A model generated the notes under the pieces. It did not search any database. It had not been told where the DNA came from and worked only from the letters and a program-made list of their open reading frames with translations. Of a stretch of 64,000 bases of DNA, positions 32,833 through 45,151 are shown piece by piece (position 1 is the first letter of the stretch; the number at the start of each line of letters is the position of its first letter). The translations under genes were made by a program, and so were the position numbers. This DNA is from Coenobita brevimanus (Eukaryota; Arthropoda; Malacostraca; Decapoda; Coenobitidae): contig CM064715.1 of the NCBI GenBank assembly GCA_032717465.1, forward strand, positions 41,043,659 to 41,107,658, in the 5' to 3' direction.

Positions 32833-33868
32833 CAGTCAGCCAAAAAAGTCGTGTCCTCCTTCCGAATCCCGTAAATATTTGAGCAGATAAGTCAAAGCAG
32901 CAGGGGTAGCTTCACAAGTCTGGCAACCGTGTCAAACTAGACGGTGGTGGGGGTGAATGGTTTGAGGGTGGAGGTGGGGTAGTGGAGGATGAGTGTTGTA
33001 GTTATTGCTGGCGGTGTAGTCTAGCATAGGATGTGTGTATTGTAGTTATTGTTGGCAATGTATTCTAGCAGTACACTGCAGAGTGCTAAATGTGATATTG
33101 CACCTGATGTAATACTTGTAAACAGTGAAATGTATCGTCAACCTAAAATAATGCCTACAACGTGTAGCCAAACAAGTGTTAGCAGAAATGACGAGGTGCT
33201 ACCCCGCCCCCTCACCACCTTCCTGCCACATTCCCTTCCCTGGGTATCAAGTAACCACATAACATCGGAATAAAGGACAGACAGCTGTGTTTTTACTGTA
33301 TGTTTACCTTTTGAATATGACAGGATATCGTACCATGTGTGGTGTGACAGAGACATGCCGTGCCTTCACAGTAACAGCCGGAAAAGCATTTGTTTCTAAA
33401 AGTAAATAGTGTTTTGGTATTAGAGGTGAGGGACACCTAGTCACACGTGTTAAGCAAGGTGATGGAACCAAGACAGGCTATACGAGTACACCCACCAGCA
33501 TATCTTCACATTCATTCAGTTATCTGTATTGGGCGACGGGGAGATTCATGTTCTCACTAATAAACGCTGTTTTATATTATCATAATCATGACTTCAAAAA
33601 ATTCCAAACACTTGTTATGAAACGTATTCCACCGTTATTCCGTTCTCTGAAGTACCGGGTATTCCAAATATCAAAGAAAAATTAGACATAACAACCCATG
33701 CAGTACACATATCCTCCACTATCCCACCTCCACCCCCAAACCACTCACCCCCAACACCGTCTGGTGTGACACAGTTGCTAGACTTGTGAAGTTATCCCTG
33801 CTGCTTCGACTTATCTTCGCGAATATTTACAAGGTTCGGAAGGAAGACACGACTTTTTTGGCTGACCA
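32833..33868. mobile_element. 1,036-bp DNA transposon with 158-bp inverted repeats (Tc1/mariner-like)
   Basis: The arms 32833-32990 and 33711-33868 are inverted repeats that begin CAGTCAGCCAAAAAAGTCGT and TGGTCAGCCAAAAAAGTCGT respectively, each outside flanked by TA (32831-32832 and 33869-33870). TA target duplication and a (C/T)AG-CAGCC(A)n start suggest a Tc1/mariner-type non-autonomous element with long inverted repeats. The centre has no transposase and holds a local direct repeat of about 50 bp (GTAGTTATTG-TGGC-TGTA, about 33000 and 33047). Confidence 0.75.
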
Positions 33869-33870
33869 TA

Positions 33871-34498
33871 CATGTTCAGGATATTCACGGAGAATTGGGA
33901 GTAAAAGTTTTTCATTGATTAACCATGTGATTTGTTCAGTCAGCGTCATAGGTTGTGGGTTTCTGTACTTAGCAGTTAGTGGACATTCCATTATGTAACG
34001 ATGCAATTTGTGTACCGCCAGCGCCCCACACACAGCGCATGGTACTGGATCTTCTCTGGTGTATTCCCAATAATATTTGTAGCCTAGTCTCAGCCTCATA
34101 ACAACAGCGTCACGAAGTCCACCTCTTTGACCATATGTTACATTAGCATTCTGAGCCACATATACATAATGAAGAGAGCTAGTGCTGCCACTCGCTATGC
34201 TATCATTAAGCTGTCTAGTCATGTCTTGGCTAACAAGAGAGCTGATCATGTTTTTGACAGTAGCACAACTATATTCAGCAATTATATCAGGAGAGTTGTA
34301 GGCCGAAAGCAGAGCCTTGCGAGCTAGGTGGTCAGCCTTTTCGTTGAAGTCTATACCGATATGGGAAGGAAACCATGTGAAGTGGACTTTAGGACCTGTG
34401 CTTTCAATACACCGGATGGTTGACAGACATCTTTTGACAATATCACAGTCTGTAGGAGTCGTAGACAGTAATTCGTGCAGAGCTCCTTGACTTTCCAC
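33871..34498 (-). pseudogene. LINE-I RNase H and C-terminal region
   Basis: The frame includes KRCLSTIRCIESTGPKVHFT, WFPSHIGIDFNEKADHLARK (histidine and final aspartate of type I RNase H) and a C-terminal zinc-binding-like CAVCGALAVHKLHRYIMEC (C-x2-C-x8-H-x4-C spacing approximately). The N-terminal half with the first aspartate lies in another frame at 34498-34740 (IVTVHIYCDGSADGTKSG-like). The reading frame continues past 33870 into the transposon by chance. Confidence 0.7.
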
Positions 34499-34733
34499 AA
34501 AAAGTAAACATCCTTAGATAAAGACACAACACAGCCTGGTACCTCTTCTATCGAATAGAGTTCTGCCCTTGTGGAAGAAAGACAGTCAGGGAGTCTTTTT
34601 GAAATTACAGTGTCCACGTACTGAGTAAGTGACTCATACTCCCTAATGAACAGCCCACACCCAGACTTAGTGCCATCTGCAGACCCGTCACAATAAATGT
34701 GTACAGTACAGTCTGTTGACGATCTGTTGTCTC

Positions 34734-35809
34734 CTACTTTGTTATGAAGTGGGATTTAATTTCACAAGGCAGCCAACGATCCTTGGGCTTGTGGAGTTTC
34801 TCCATGTCCAAAGTCACTATACGAGGACTCCAGGTGGCCCGACCATGTGTTTGTATTAAATTAATGCAATGAGTTATGACACTGAAATTGTTCAAGAGTT
34901 TGTACATACAGCCGAGGGATGTGTTTGGAGGAGGACGAGCACTGTTCTGAAAGGTCGTCAAGGAGTGTCTTAGTCTTTCAGACCCGTATTTAATCTTCCT
35001 GACTACTGTTCGTGACGCAATTTCCAGTATCCTGGTTACAATACTTGGGAGTTCCAGTTCAGCCCGCATGACCTCAATTTTTGCTGTCTGGGGACAACCT
35101 AGGACTATCCTCATTGCCTCATTTTGTACCATTTCCAATTTCTTAAGGTTGTTTCGACTATAATTATTGTACCAAGACAGGGGCTGCGTAATCTGTCAAA
35201 GACCTAACAGTACTAATATACATCCTTCTGAGTACTGGAATGCCAACTCCTCTTCCTCTATTAGCCAAGACTCGCAATGGTGCAAGTCTAGGAAGGCACT
35301 GATTGTGAACGTAATTAATGCATTCTGGGCCTTTATGATGGCTAAGCTGGACCCCGAGGTATCTGTAGGTACTTACTCGTTCTAGTTTAGTAGAATTTAT
35401 ACATGGGAGTCTACATCTCTTCTCTAACCCCTGAAATCTAGTTTTCGACTCATTGATTACGAGTCCCATGTGCACACACAGAACCTCCAACTGATTGCAG
35501 GGTTTCATATAAAATGGAAGGGGATTCGCAATGGAGCAAGATATTATTAGCACAGATAATTACCTCCGTGCCTAGAGGGAAAGTGTGGCGTGCAATTTTG
35601 TCCATTACTATATTGAAAAGCATCGGACTGAGGACTCCTTGTGGAGTGCCCAGTTCAATTTCTCTTTCGTCAGAAAATTGTCCCTGCAACCAGACCCTTG
35701 CCGACCGGTAATAGAGACAGGATGTTACAGGGGCGCACCCTGGGGGGGGGGGGCCAAGGGAGCCATGGCCCTCCCCGAAATTTCCTTCCTTGTAAGAAAT
35801 GAAGAACAC
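34734..35809 (-). pseudogene. LINE-I RT palm, thumb and linker, frameshifted
   Basis: Three minus-strand frames cover it. 35809-35450 has FSDEREIELGTPQGVLSPML and the altered catalytic box (ICANNILLH). 35553-35164 has HMGLVINESKTRFQG, TYRYLGVQLSHHKG and LTDYAAPVLVQ. 35138-34734 has MEMVQNEAMRIVLGCPQTAK and a conserved linker to RNase H. The series corresponds to RT motifs 5-7 and the connector of I/jockey-group LINEs. Confidence 0.7.
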
Positions 35810-35901
35810 TAATAGTAACTTGCATTAGATTTTTTTCTAGCCACAATTTTCATTTTTATGCCCTCCCACCCCCCCCGGAAGTATTCCTGGGTGCGCCCCT
35901 G
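35728..35901. mobile_element. hAT-type MITE, 174 bp, 8-bp target duplication
   Basis: The ends are CAGGGGCGCACCCTGG and its partner TGGGTGCGCCCCTG, and GGATGTTA flanks both sides (35720-35727 and 35902-35909). Removing it rejoins the LINE-I RT frame (NYLSG then TSCLYYRSARV, minus strand). Long G and C runs sit next to each end, as in the 1.8-kb hAT element at 10398, but the terminal sequence differs. Confidence 0.85.
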
Positions 35902-35955
35902 GGATGTTATCCACTCAAGTAATTTCCTTTAACTCCTTTGGCAACTAGTTCCTCC

Positions 35956-37320
<1,365 letters not shown>

Positions 37321-38007
37321 TAATTTCCAATTCACTCTTCATAATGGGTTAGGTTTTCTCATCACTGATTAAGGTTTCGCAAAAAGAGTTTTCTGGAGCC
37401 AGAATCTGTAATATGATCCGGATCGGTCCCAAAAGTTAATGGGATGTTCTCTGGGACATAAAAATCATTTGGGGGCTTCAATTTCCCAAACCTCCCGTTA
37501 CGGATGAGAGTCCATTGTACAACATGCGCTATAATACTAAAGTCAAATCTGCCCTCCTTCCCTTATTTTGTATCCTTTATAAGTTTTGGAGGGGGGCCGA
37601 CCCCGTAAAATAATGGTGAAGTTTTTCTGTGGTGGAGGACATAATCAAGCAACCAGCCGAACTGACCTGAAAAGTTTCGTTGAAATCCGTCTGCTCAGTT
37701 TCTTTTATTTCTGATCATTTTAATTTTGGGGAGGGGGGCTGACTGTTGAAGAACCACTGGGGGAATCACACTCCCTAATTTTCACAATACAGGTAAGTGT
37801 CCATTGTGCAACATACACTACTTTATCAAAGCAATATCTGCCTTCCTTTCATTATTTATTATATTTTTTTATTTGGCCACGGGGACTGATCCTCAAAAAA
37901 TCATGAGTGGAAAATTGTATATAATGGAAGACCTTTCCAGGGACCCGACGAACTCACTTGGAAAGTTCCATTCAAATCAGTCAAATAGCCTAGGAGGAGA
38001 TAAAGCA

Positions 38008-38100
<93 letters not shown>
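37321..38100. repeat. Interspersed repeat with two related halves, ending in (CA)n (38012-38099)
   Basis: Two similar segments in direct order share GTCCATTGT(A/G)CAACAT(G/A)C, a CTGCC(C/T)TCCTT segment, a GGGG-CCGA/CTGA segment and a AATC-GTC(T/A) end (about 37495-37700 and 37795-37990). The second passes into a pure CA run of about 88 bp. The family is not identified. Confidence 0.55.
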
Positions 38101-38101
<1 letters not shown>

Positions 38102-38198
38102 CTGATTATAGCGCTACAACGTAGGATGCATTACCGAAAATGATCCCATCCTCCTTCGCAGGATTGATTAAGTATGGTAGCACTGTATCCAAAGTAAG

Positions 38199-38201
<3 letters not shown>

Positions 38202-38272
<71 letters not shown>
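38202..38272. repeat. (GT)n microsatellite
   Basis: Pure GT run about 100 bp downstream of the (CA)n array; the two face each other as complementary dinucleotide arrays. Confidence 0.95.
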
Positions 38273-38274
<2 letters not shown>

Positions 38275-38399
38275 GACTCTGGGCATAAGCTTTACAGCCT
38301 GCTCTCAGTAGTCCTCCTACTTACCAAACACCTCTTTACATGTCACCACTTCAACGCTAACACCCACCATCCATATTGAATACATGCTACGGCTGTCTC

Positions 38400-38592
38400 G
38401 TACAAGACTGGTGTATCGGTATTAGCGGGAGTTTTTTTACGGCATGTCGGCGGGTCTTTTGGTAGATCAGTATAGTCTGATTTCTGATTTCATGGCAGTC
38501 AAATCCTTAAACTGTTCCCTGCTCCAGCTAGGATTTGAACCTGGGTCCAGTTGAACTGCAGGCCACCTCTTTACCGATTGAAAGTTACTAAG
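38400..38592 (-). mobile_element. Probable tRNA-derived SINE (minus orientation)
   Basis: On the minus strand near 38590 it reads TCAATCGGTAAAGAGGTGGC (A-box-like) and, about 35 bp on, CCCAGGTTCAAATCCTAGC (a good B-box). The body continues toward 38400. Without the acceptor stem pairing of a working tRNA, a SINE or tRNA pseudogene is more likely. Confidence 0.5.
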
Positions 38593-39384
38593 GAAGAGGT
38601 GCTAGAATGTCTCCTGAGCTGTCGAGAATACATTTCATAAAATCAAGGGTTTCAGGACGAAGCAGAAGAGTTAGGTTGTATTTTGTGTGGTCCACCAGCT
38701 AACAATTAATGGTAACTGCTGACTCGATTCAGTGCGCATTACCAAGGAAGATACAATAGATGAGGAAACTGAGAGCATAACTATATATTAACTTCTTAAC
38801 TTCGACGACGTATTTTAAGTTTCTTCTTGGTACTTTAGGATGGCTTTTTTCAACTTAGGAGAAACGTTTTTCATTAACCCCTTCAAAACTAAAAATCATT
38901 CCAAAGTTATGCAAAAATCATCCAGTGATAGCAAGAATAAACTAAAAAAAAATGTCACCGGATTTAAGGAGTTACCAAAGCATTTAATACAACCCTCGAT
39001 AATAGGGAAACAGGAAGAGTTAATGCAAATGGTTCAGAATAGAATATATAAAGAATGAAATGCTAGGTAACGGAAGGGATGCGGAGAGTTAATATAAAAT
39101 GGAATTAAGTCAAACTGGATGTCAGAAACCATTGACGAGCCACGGGTTTTAGGTGTGGTCACTTTTGTTGCTTATTTACGTCATTATTTCGCAGTCTAGA
39201 GGTAGTCTGCAAAATAATGCTGATTTCATGGTGTGGTGTGTCGGAGGGAGCATGCAGAGATTGTCAGGTGTATAAAGGTATAATCATACTGGAGAAGTCG
39301 CTTGAGTGTGTGGTGTTATGTGGAGGACGTGATATGTGTTGGAGGATGGGCTGGAGCTAGCTCTGTGGCTAAGGTAAGGAGTGA
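38593..39384. other. Anonymous sequence, nothing recognised
   Basis: No domain, repeat end or splice-supported ORF found; a 72-codon lysine-rich frame at 38840-39058 has no recognisable match. Confidence 0.45.
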
Positions 39385-39948
39385 GTGGAGGAAGTTCAGG
39401 GAACTGTTACCTCTTCTAACAGTGAGAGGGCTCTCCCTCCTTGCTTAAGGATCTTTGTATGCGGCATGTGTTGGGAGTGTAATGCAGTGTGGTTGTGAGA
39501 CCTGGGCGGTAGAAGAAGGTGATATCTGTAGGCTCAAAAGTACAAAATTCAAAATGATTAGATGGATGTACAGTCGTCCTTCAGTTCGAGCTCTCTGGGA
39601 CTTAGATTGTGCCTGAAGAGTTGAGATGAAGGATGAAACTGGAATGTATTGGTGCTGTGATGAGGAGGGGTAGATTAAAATGGTTTGGGCATGTAGAGAG
39701 GATGGAGGATAAAAATTGGGTGCAGAAGGTGAGAAATGTGGAAGTCGGAGATTTGGTTGCAAGAGGCACGAGAAAGACCTGGAACGAGGTCATAGAGTGT
39801 GACCTTGAGGCTAAAGGATTGAATGGGGAGGCTGCCAGAAATCGAGCTGCGAGGAAAGCCGTGATTAGGCGATCAGGCCAGAGCGTACAAACATGCTGGA
39901 GCCTTTATAAACGAAATGAAACGATACGATATGTGTCAATGATCTATA
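39385..39948 (+). mobile_element. LINE-D: RTE-like C-terminal fragment
   Basis: The plus strand, over two frames, encodes VMQCGCETWAVEEGDICRLK, KFKMIRWMYSRPSVR, then RRGRLKWFGHVERMEDKNWV, RKTWNEVIECDLEAKGLN, the C-terminal block found in many RTE-like elements of marine animals. The 3' end has a degenerate AAACGATACGATA tail. It resembles the end of LINE-A and LINE-E but is a separate family. Confidence 0.7.
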
Positions 39949-40405
39949 CTCTGGTGTAAGTTGCAGCATTAGTATATTGGCTGATCATATAAAAACAGAA
40001 TCGTTAACACAGCAGACTAGGGATTCTCAGCCTAGAGTAGGCCTACTGCCTCCTGGAGTAAGCGAGGAGAAGCTTGGGGGTACGCAGTTGGTTCTCTTAA
40101 TATGAAAAGGTTTGGTGTTGCATAGTCCAAAACATAGCTAATTTGGGCTACATTTATCACACAAACTTACAAAGCAAAAATATTACAGTAGGTTAACCAT
40201 GTTGGTTTTCTCTTTATCCACACAGACACACAGGATCACTTAAACACACGATTTGTTAGTATCTTAATGAAAGAATGTCCCATACATAGTGAGTGTCACT
40301 GGAAAGGTATGGAGCTTACTATGGATTCCATGGCAACCATTTTAGTGATGCTTGTTTTATGTTCGTGCACCAACCAACATCACTACTAATGGTATACATA
40401 CATAC

Positions 40406-40407
<2 letters not shown>
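39949..40407. other. Spacer, nothing recognised
   Basis: No coding or repeat signal apart from ATAC/ATAT drift into the next (TA)n array. Confidence 0.4.

Positions 40408-40476
<69 letters not shown>
40408..40476. repeat. (TA)n microsatellite at the LINE-E tail
   Basis: The AT run directly follows (minus-strand sense) the (GAT)n-type tail of LINE-E. Confidence 0.95.
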
Positions 40477-40478
<2 letters not shown>

Positions 40479-41589
40479 TTTATCATCATCATCCGGACCT
40501 CCTTTCCCACCCTAGGGCAGGGTGAGGAGTAGCAATGTCCAGACAGCCCAAATTTACCCAATCCAATCGGCCACGCTTCCATTCACTCATCATTCAAGCC
40601 CCCGGAATCCTGGCTCTATCGGATATGCCAAAAACATTCACCACGTTCTGCTGCTTCACATAGGCCTAATCGTATCCGATAAAGTCAGTCCAGACGCTGC
40701 TATGTTAAAAAGGGGTGCCAAAATCCCTGAGCATGCACTTCTCCTCACAAAATTTATCCAGCCAGCCCGATCTCCTGTCAGTTCCCTAGCCTCACCGACT
40801 TCCAAACCTCTCTTCCTCACACATTCATCCACCATATCTCTCCACCTTCTCCTTGGCCTACCTCGCCTCCTCCCTCCTTCGAATTCGCTCAGATATACCT
40901 TTTTCACCACTCTATTGTTATCCATTCTCTCCACATGACCATACCATCTCAGTACACTTTCTTCGATTCTGATGTCCACAGACTTCTTCACTTCGCATCT
41001 TTCGTGAATCACATTATTCCGTATCCTAGCCACTCTGTATTCCACATACATTCCTCAGCAGTCCGATCTCCACTGCTCTCACTCTTGACTTTTTAGTTTC
41101 ATGCCACACCGTAGTCTCATATCCATATGTTAAAGCTGGCACTAACATCCCTTCATGTATGTCTCGCTCAGCTGCAACAATCGAGTCTCAATTTCTTATC
41201 AAGGACTTCATAGCACCAGCTACATTCCTTCCTTGTGTCACTTTACTTTCCACTTCTTTTAAACATTTTTCTCTCTTTCCTACCAGTGTACCCAGGCATT
41301 TGAACTCTTTGACCAATTTCAGTCTCTCCGTTCACTGTAACATAACACTGGAAGTCACCTTCTCTCTCAATGGCCATCACTTTACTCTTTTCTACATTAA
41401 CTCTTAAGGCACGATGCTCACAGACATCTTCAAAACTTTGCACTAGCCTAACAAGCTCTTCTCCGGTATTTGCAAGTAGTGCTGCATCATCAGCATGCAA
41501 CAAATTTGAGATATTCCATCCATCACCACTGATTACCAACGCCACCCTTCTCTCTATTACTCGTGCTTTTGCTTCTTTCATCTCCCCAT

Positions 41590-41635
<46 letters not shown>

Positions 41636-41983
41636 AACAACCATGGGGACATCACACAACCTTGATGAACGCCTACATTGATCGTGAACCATTCACTTAG
41701 ATGCCCATTTACCCTTACACATGCCTCACTACCATCGTAAAAACTCTTGACGGCACCTAGCAGCTTACCATCTACACCGTACATGCGCAAAACCTTCCAC
41801 AGTCCTTCTCTGTCTACTTTGTTGTATGCTTTTTCCAGATCCATAAATGCCATAAACACCTTATAGTCCTTCTCACAAGCTTTCTCCACTATCTGTCTCA
41901 CTGCAAATATTTGATCCACACATCCTCTGCCACCCTGTTCATCACTCACTGGGACTTCTGATAGCTCTCTTACTTTCTCTGTA
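40477..41983 (-). mobile_element. LINE-E (RTE-like), 3' half with RT
   Basis: On the minus strand: RT (DEQGGRGCVDQIFAVRQIVE, FMAFMDLEKAYNKVDREGLW, INVGVHQGCVMSPWLFNIY), then a (TA)n expansion that shifts the frame, then LLHADDAALLANTGEEL (HADD at the catalytic box) and a C-terminal block (EESVLRWYGHVERMDNNRVV, GRRRGRPRRRWRDMVDECVR). The tail is GAT-rich. The element continues at 45149-45347 and 55952-56945 beyond two large insertions. Confidence 0.8.
41592..41635. repeat. (TA)n expansion inside the LINE-E RT reading frame
   Basis: The run lies in the codons for LFNIYMDG, the motif next to the primer-binding region of RT. The upstream and downstream parts of the RT are read in different frames on its two sides, so the net gain is not a multiple of three. 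Confidence 0.9.
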
Positions 41984-42680
41984 ATCTATCTATCTATTCT
42001 GTAGCCCGACGCCCTAATCCCGCAAAGGGTGGCAGCAGACAAAACGCCTCCAAGTCGCTCTGTCACCTACCATTTGACTGCCCTCCCCCAACTCACTCCC
42101 CCCTTCCTCATATACCTCTCAACTCCACCCCTCCACCTCATCTTCGGTCTTCCCCTCCCTCTCCCTCCCTCCACTTCACCTACGTACACCCTCTTAGTCA
42201 GTCTTTCATTCTCCATTCTTTCGACATGTCTAAACCACCTCAGTTTATTTCTCCTAATTTTCTCAACGACATCCACATCTACCCCACAACTTTCATTCTC
42301 TTCTTCATTCGCCAACCTGTCCCTCCATGTCACTCCACATGTTCCTCTCAAGTAACTCATTCCACTGCTCTCGCTCTTGACTTGTTCCCCTCTAGAAAGG
42401 TCCATGCCTTGCTTCCATACATCAGGGTAGTGATCACAATACAATCATGCAGTGACTTCTTAACTTCCATACTCACCTCCCTATTTCTCATTACCTCTTT
42501 CAGTGAACCAACAACGTTCCTTCCCTGCTGTACCCTTTCAAGCACTTCATCCCCAGAAGTTCCATCCTTACTCATCACACTACCAAAGTACATGAATGCA
42601 CTCATTCTCCATATCCTCACCATGCAACCTCACTTCATTCTGTGACTTCATTTCTCTCAAACACCATAAGATTCCTCTTC

Positions 42681-43655
42681 CTACACACTCCCAAATTCAT
42701 TCGCCAAACCTTCCAACTCCCATTCATCTTCATTCAGCAGTACCGTATCATCAGCAAACAGCAACACCGGAATCTTCCACATCTCACCCTCATTCATTAG
42801 AGCCACCCCCACATCCACTGCCCTACTTTGCACCTCCTTCACAACCTCATCCATGAATATATTAAACAGCAATGGAGACATCACACATCCCTGTTTCAGT
42901 CCCACATTTAGATCAAAGAACTCACTCAGTTCACCATCCACTCTCACCGTAGCCCTAGCTCCTTCGTCCATACTCTTCACAGCACTCAACAATTTCCCCT
43001 CCACTCCATATATTCTTAGTACCTTCCACTCACTCAGCTCACCATCCACTCGCACCATAGACCTAGCTCCTTCATACATACTCTTCACAGCACTCAACAA
43101 TTTCCCCTCCACTCCAAATATTCTTAGTACCTTCCACATACCTTGCCTAGCTACTCTGTCATATGCCTTCTCCAAGTCCATAAAGGCAGCATACACTTTC
43201 TTTCCCTTCTCTAGATACTTCTCCACTAAACATCTTAGAACAAATATCTGATCTACACACCCCTTTCCCTTTCTAAATCCCCCTTGTTCTTCTCCAGCTA
43301 GCTCCTCTGTTATATGCCTAACCCTATCAATGAGTATCCTATCACATATTTTTCCAGTCACACTAAGAAGGCAAATACCCCTATGGTTACCACATACTTC
43401 TCTCTCCCCTTTTCCTTTGTTTAAAGGAACAATTATACCTGATTTCCAGGCCTCTGGAACCCTTTCCTCTTCCCAAGCCAATCTACACAACTTCCATATC
43501 CACTCCACAACAATCTTACCCCCATACTTCAACATTTCACCACACATTCTATCAATTCCTGGGGCCTTTCCCATCTTGATCTTCTTCATTGCTTCCACTA
43601 CTGATCTCTTCCTCCCTCCTCTCATCTCTTCTTCTCCCAGCCATTCCCCAGCCAC
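42681..43655 (-). pseudogene. LINE-A reverse transcriptase with in-frame tandem duplication
   Basis: A 324-codon frame: GKAPGIDRMCGEMLKYGGKI, WKSGIIVPLNKGKGEREVCG, GEEQGGFRKGKGCVDQIFVL, AAFMDLEKAYDRVARQGMWK, then two consecutive copies of a 36-residue unit (WKVLRI-GVEGKLLSAVKSM ... VRVDGELSE), then VGLKQGCVMSPLLFNIFMDE and VLLFADDTVLLNEDEWELEG. The duplication (42921-43028 and 43029-43136, 108 bp each) is in frame but doubles part of the palm and would be expected to disable the enzyme. Confidence 0.8.
42921..43136. repeat. Tandem duplication of 108 bp inside LINE-A RT
   Basis: Two adjacent 108-bp units, each starting CTCACTCAG(T/C)TCACCATCCA and ending TTCTTAGTACCTTCCA, differ at roughly ten positions. 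Neither neighbouring LINE-A copy (31483, 53050) has the duplication. Confidence 0.9.
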
Positions 43656-44624
43656 TTATACTCGCACTGCTCTCACTCTCCACATTCAACAAATCCTCAA
43701 AGTGCTCCTTCCATCTCCTCAATTTCTCTCTCTTCTCCACCAACAATCTATTATTCCCATCTTTCACTCCCCTATTGTTTCCCCTTTCACAGTGTCTTAC
43801 TTTCTTTACCTCCTTCCAAAACAATTTCTTACTCTCCCTCCATTTTACACTCAGATTCCTCCCAAACTCTTCATTCACCTTCTTCTTACTCTCCTTCACC
43901 AATCTCTTCACCTCCATTCTCCTGCTCACATATACCTCTGTGTTCTCTCTCATTTTCTCCCCTACCTCTACTCACTAGCCATTCACTATACGCCCTCTAC
44001 TCACTAGCCATTCACTATACGCCTTCTTCTTTTGTTCCACAGCTCTTTTCACCTCAGCATTCCACCATGCTGTCCCTTGCACACCCCTGCATCTCCTCCT
44101 CACTCCACAAACCACCTCGCACGCTGCACCTATCTCTTCCGAGAATATCTTGCATACATCTTCCACCCCTTCATCTGCTCTAACTCATACCTTCCCAATC
44201 TTTCTTCCACTATGCTCTTATACTCTGCCATTTTCTCACTATCTTGCAACTTCTCCACTCTTCTCACAGAAGCTGTTTCCTCCTGTTTTCCCCTTCGTCT
44301 CTTCACCCATTTTCTTTGCAGCCTTACCTTGGTCATCACTAAGTGATGGTCCAAGATTCCATTCCCCCACCCTCTCCACACTCGTGCATCTAACACTTGT
44401 CTTCTCATTCCCTCATCCACACACACATAATCTATCATTGCCTTTCGTTCAACAAGTTCACCGTCCATCCTCCTCATGACTCTTCATGTATAACTGTGGA
44501 TCATCTTATGCCAAAAGAAGGTGTTGGCTATTGCCAATCCCTAACCAGCACAGATGTCCACCAAAGCACTACCATTCCCATCTACTTCAGCTGGCACACC
44601 CCCTTGACCAACCACTCCATCCAC

Positions 44625-45151
44625 TCATACATTCCCAACTTTGCCATTCATGTCTCCAATCAAAAACACTCTCTCGCTTCTCTCAGACTTGTCCATACAT
44701 GCTTTTATACTCACCCAAAACTCAGCTTTCACTCTTGCCACTCGGTCCTCTGTCGGTGCATACGCACATACAATCACCCAAGCTTGTATACCTACATTCT
44801 CCTCACCCATACAATCTTGCACACACTGTTCCATACTCTCTTATATTCTCCTTCCACTTCTTACTTATCATCAGACACTCCCTCTCTTGCCCTCTCATTC
44901 TCATTAACTCCTACACATATTCCTAAATGACATTCCCATTCTCTTACCCTTTCACCTTCCCATTTAGTTTCAGTCAATCCACATACATCCACTTTTGCAT
45001 CCTCAAGCACCTGAACAATTTCTCTCACTTCATCATTCATTCCTCTCACATTGCATGTTTTCATCCTTAGAATGTCCTTTGTCCATTCCTTAGTTGTCAA
45101 CGTATGGTCCGTCCTGGTCCGAGGCGCTTCCAAATACCTACTTTGCAACAC
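44625..45151 (-). pseudogene. LINE-A endonuclease, N-terminal part
   Basis: On the minus strand: LRMKTCNVRGMNDEVREIVQ, VDVCGLTETKWEGERV (catalytic glutamate in the TETKW motif), then a gap, WVIVCAYAPTEDR (tyrosine motif) and RVFLIGDMNGKVGN (GDxN motif). This is the apurinic-type endonuclease of RTE-group LINEs, which nicks target DNA. The SDHHLV-like end (GILDHHLVMTKVRLQRKW) lies in the frame at 44477-44130. Confidence 0.75.

Larger units (their letters stand above)
33871..35955 (-). mobile_element. LINE-I: I-group-like LINE with RNase H, 5' truncated
   Basis: On the minus strand the order is RT (ELVAKGVKGNYLS, CLYYRSARVWLQGQF, LGTPQGVLSPMLFNIVMDKI), a C-terminal region (YLGVQLSHHKGPECINYVHN), and RNase H (33871-34498 and upstream). 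Several frameshifts. The FADD position reads IICANNILLH (ANN), so the RT is dead. A 174-bp hAT MITE splits the RT at 35728-35901. The 3' side is cut or flanked at 33870 by the long-inverted-repeat transposon. Confidence 0.75.
41984..45148 (-). mobile_element. LINE-A copy 5: nearly full-length RTE-like element, inserted in LINE-E
   Basis: About 3.2 kb on the minus strand, from endonuclease (45151-44480) through RT to the 3' UTR and a (GATA)-type tail at 41984-41997. It has one catalytic core of each kind and no RNase H. LINE-E RT sequence lies on both sides, although about a dozen codons of LINE-E are missing at the junction. The copy is broken by several frameshifts and two tandem duplications (42921-43136; about 43975-44025). 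Confidence 0.8.

Noticed and set aside
38519..38592. Possible tRNA gene on the minus strand
   Set aside because: Only the B-box half is convincing; no clean seven-base acceptor stem was found.
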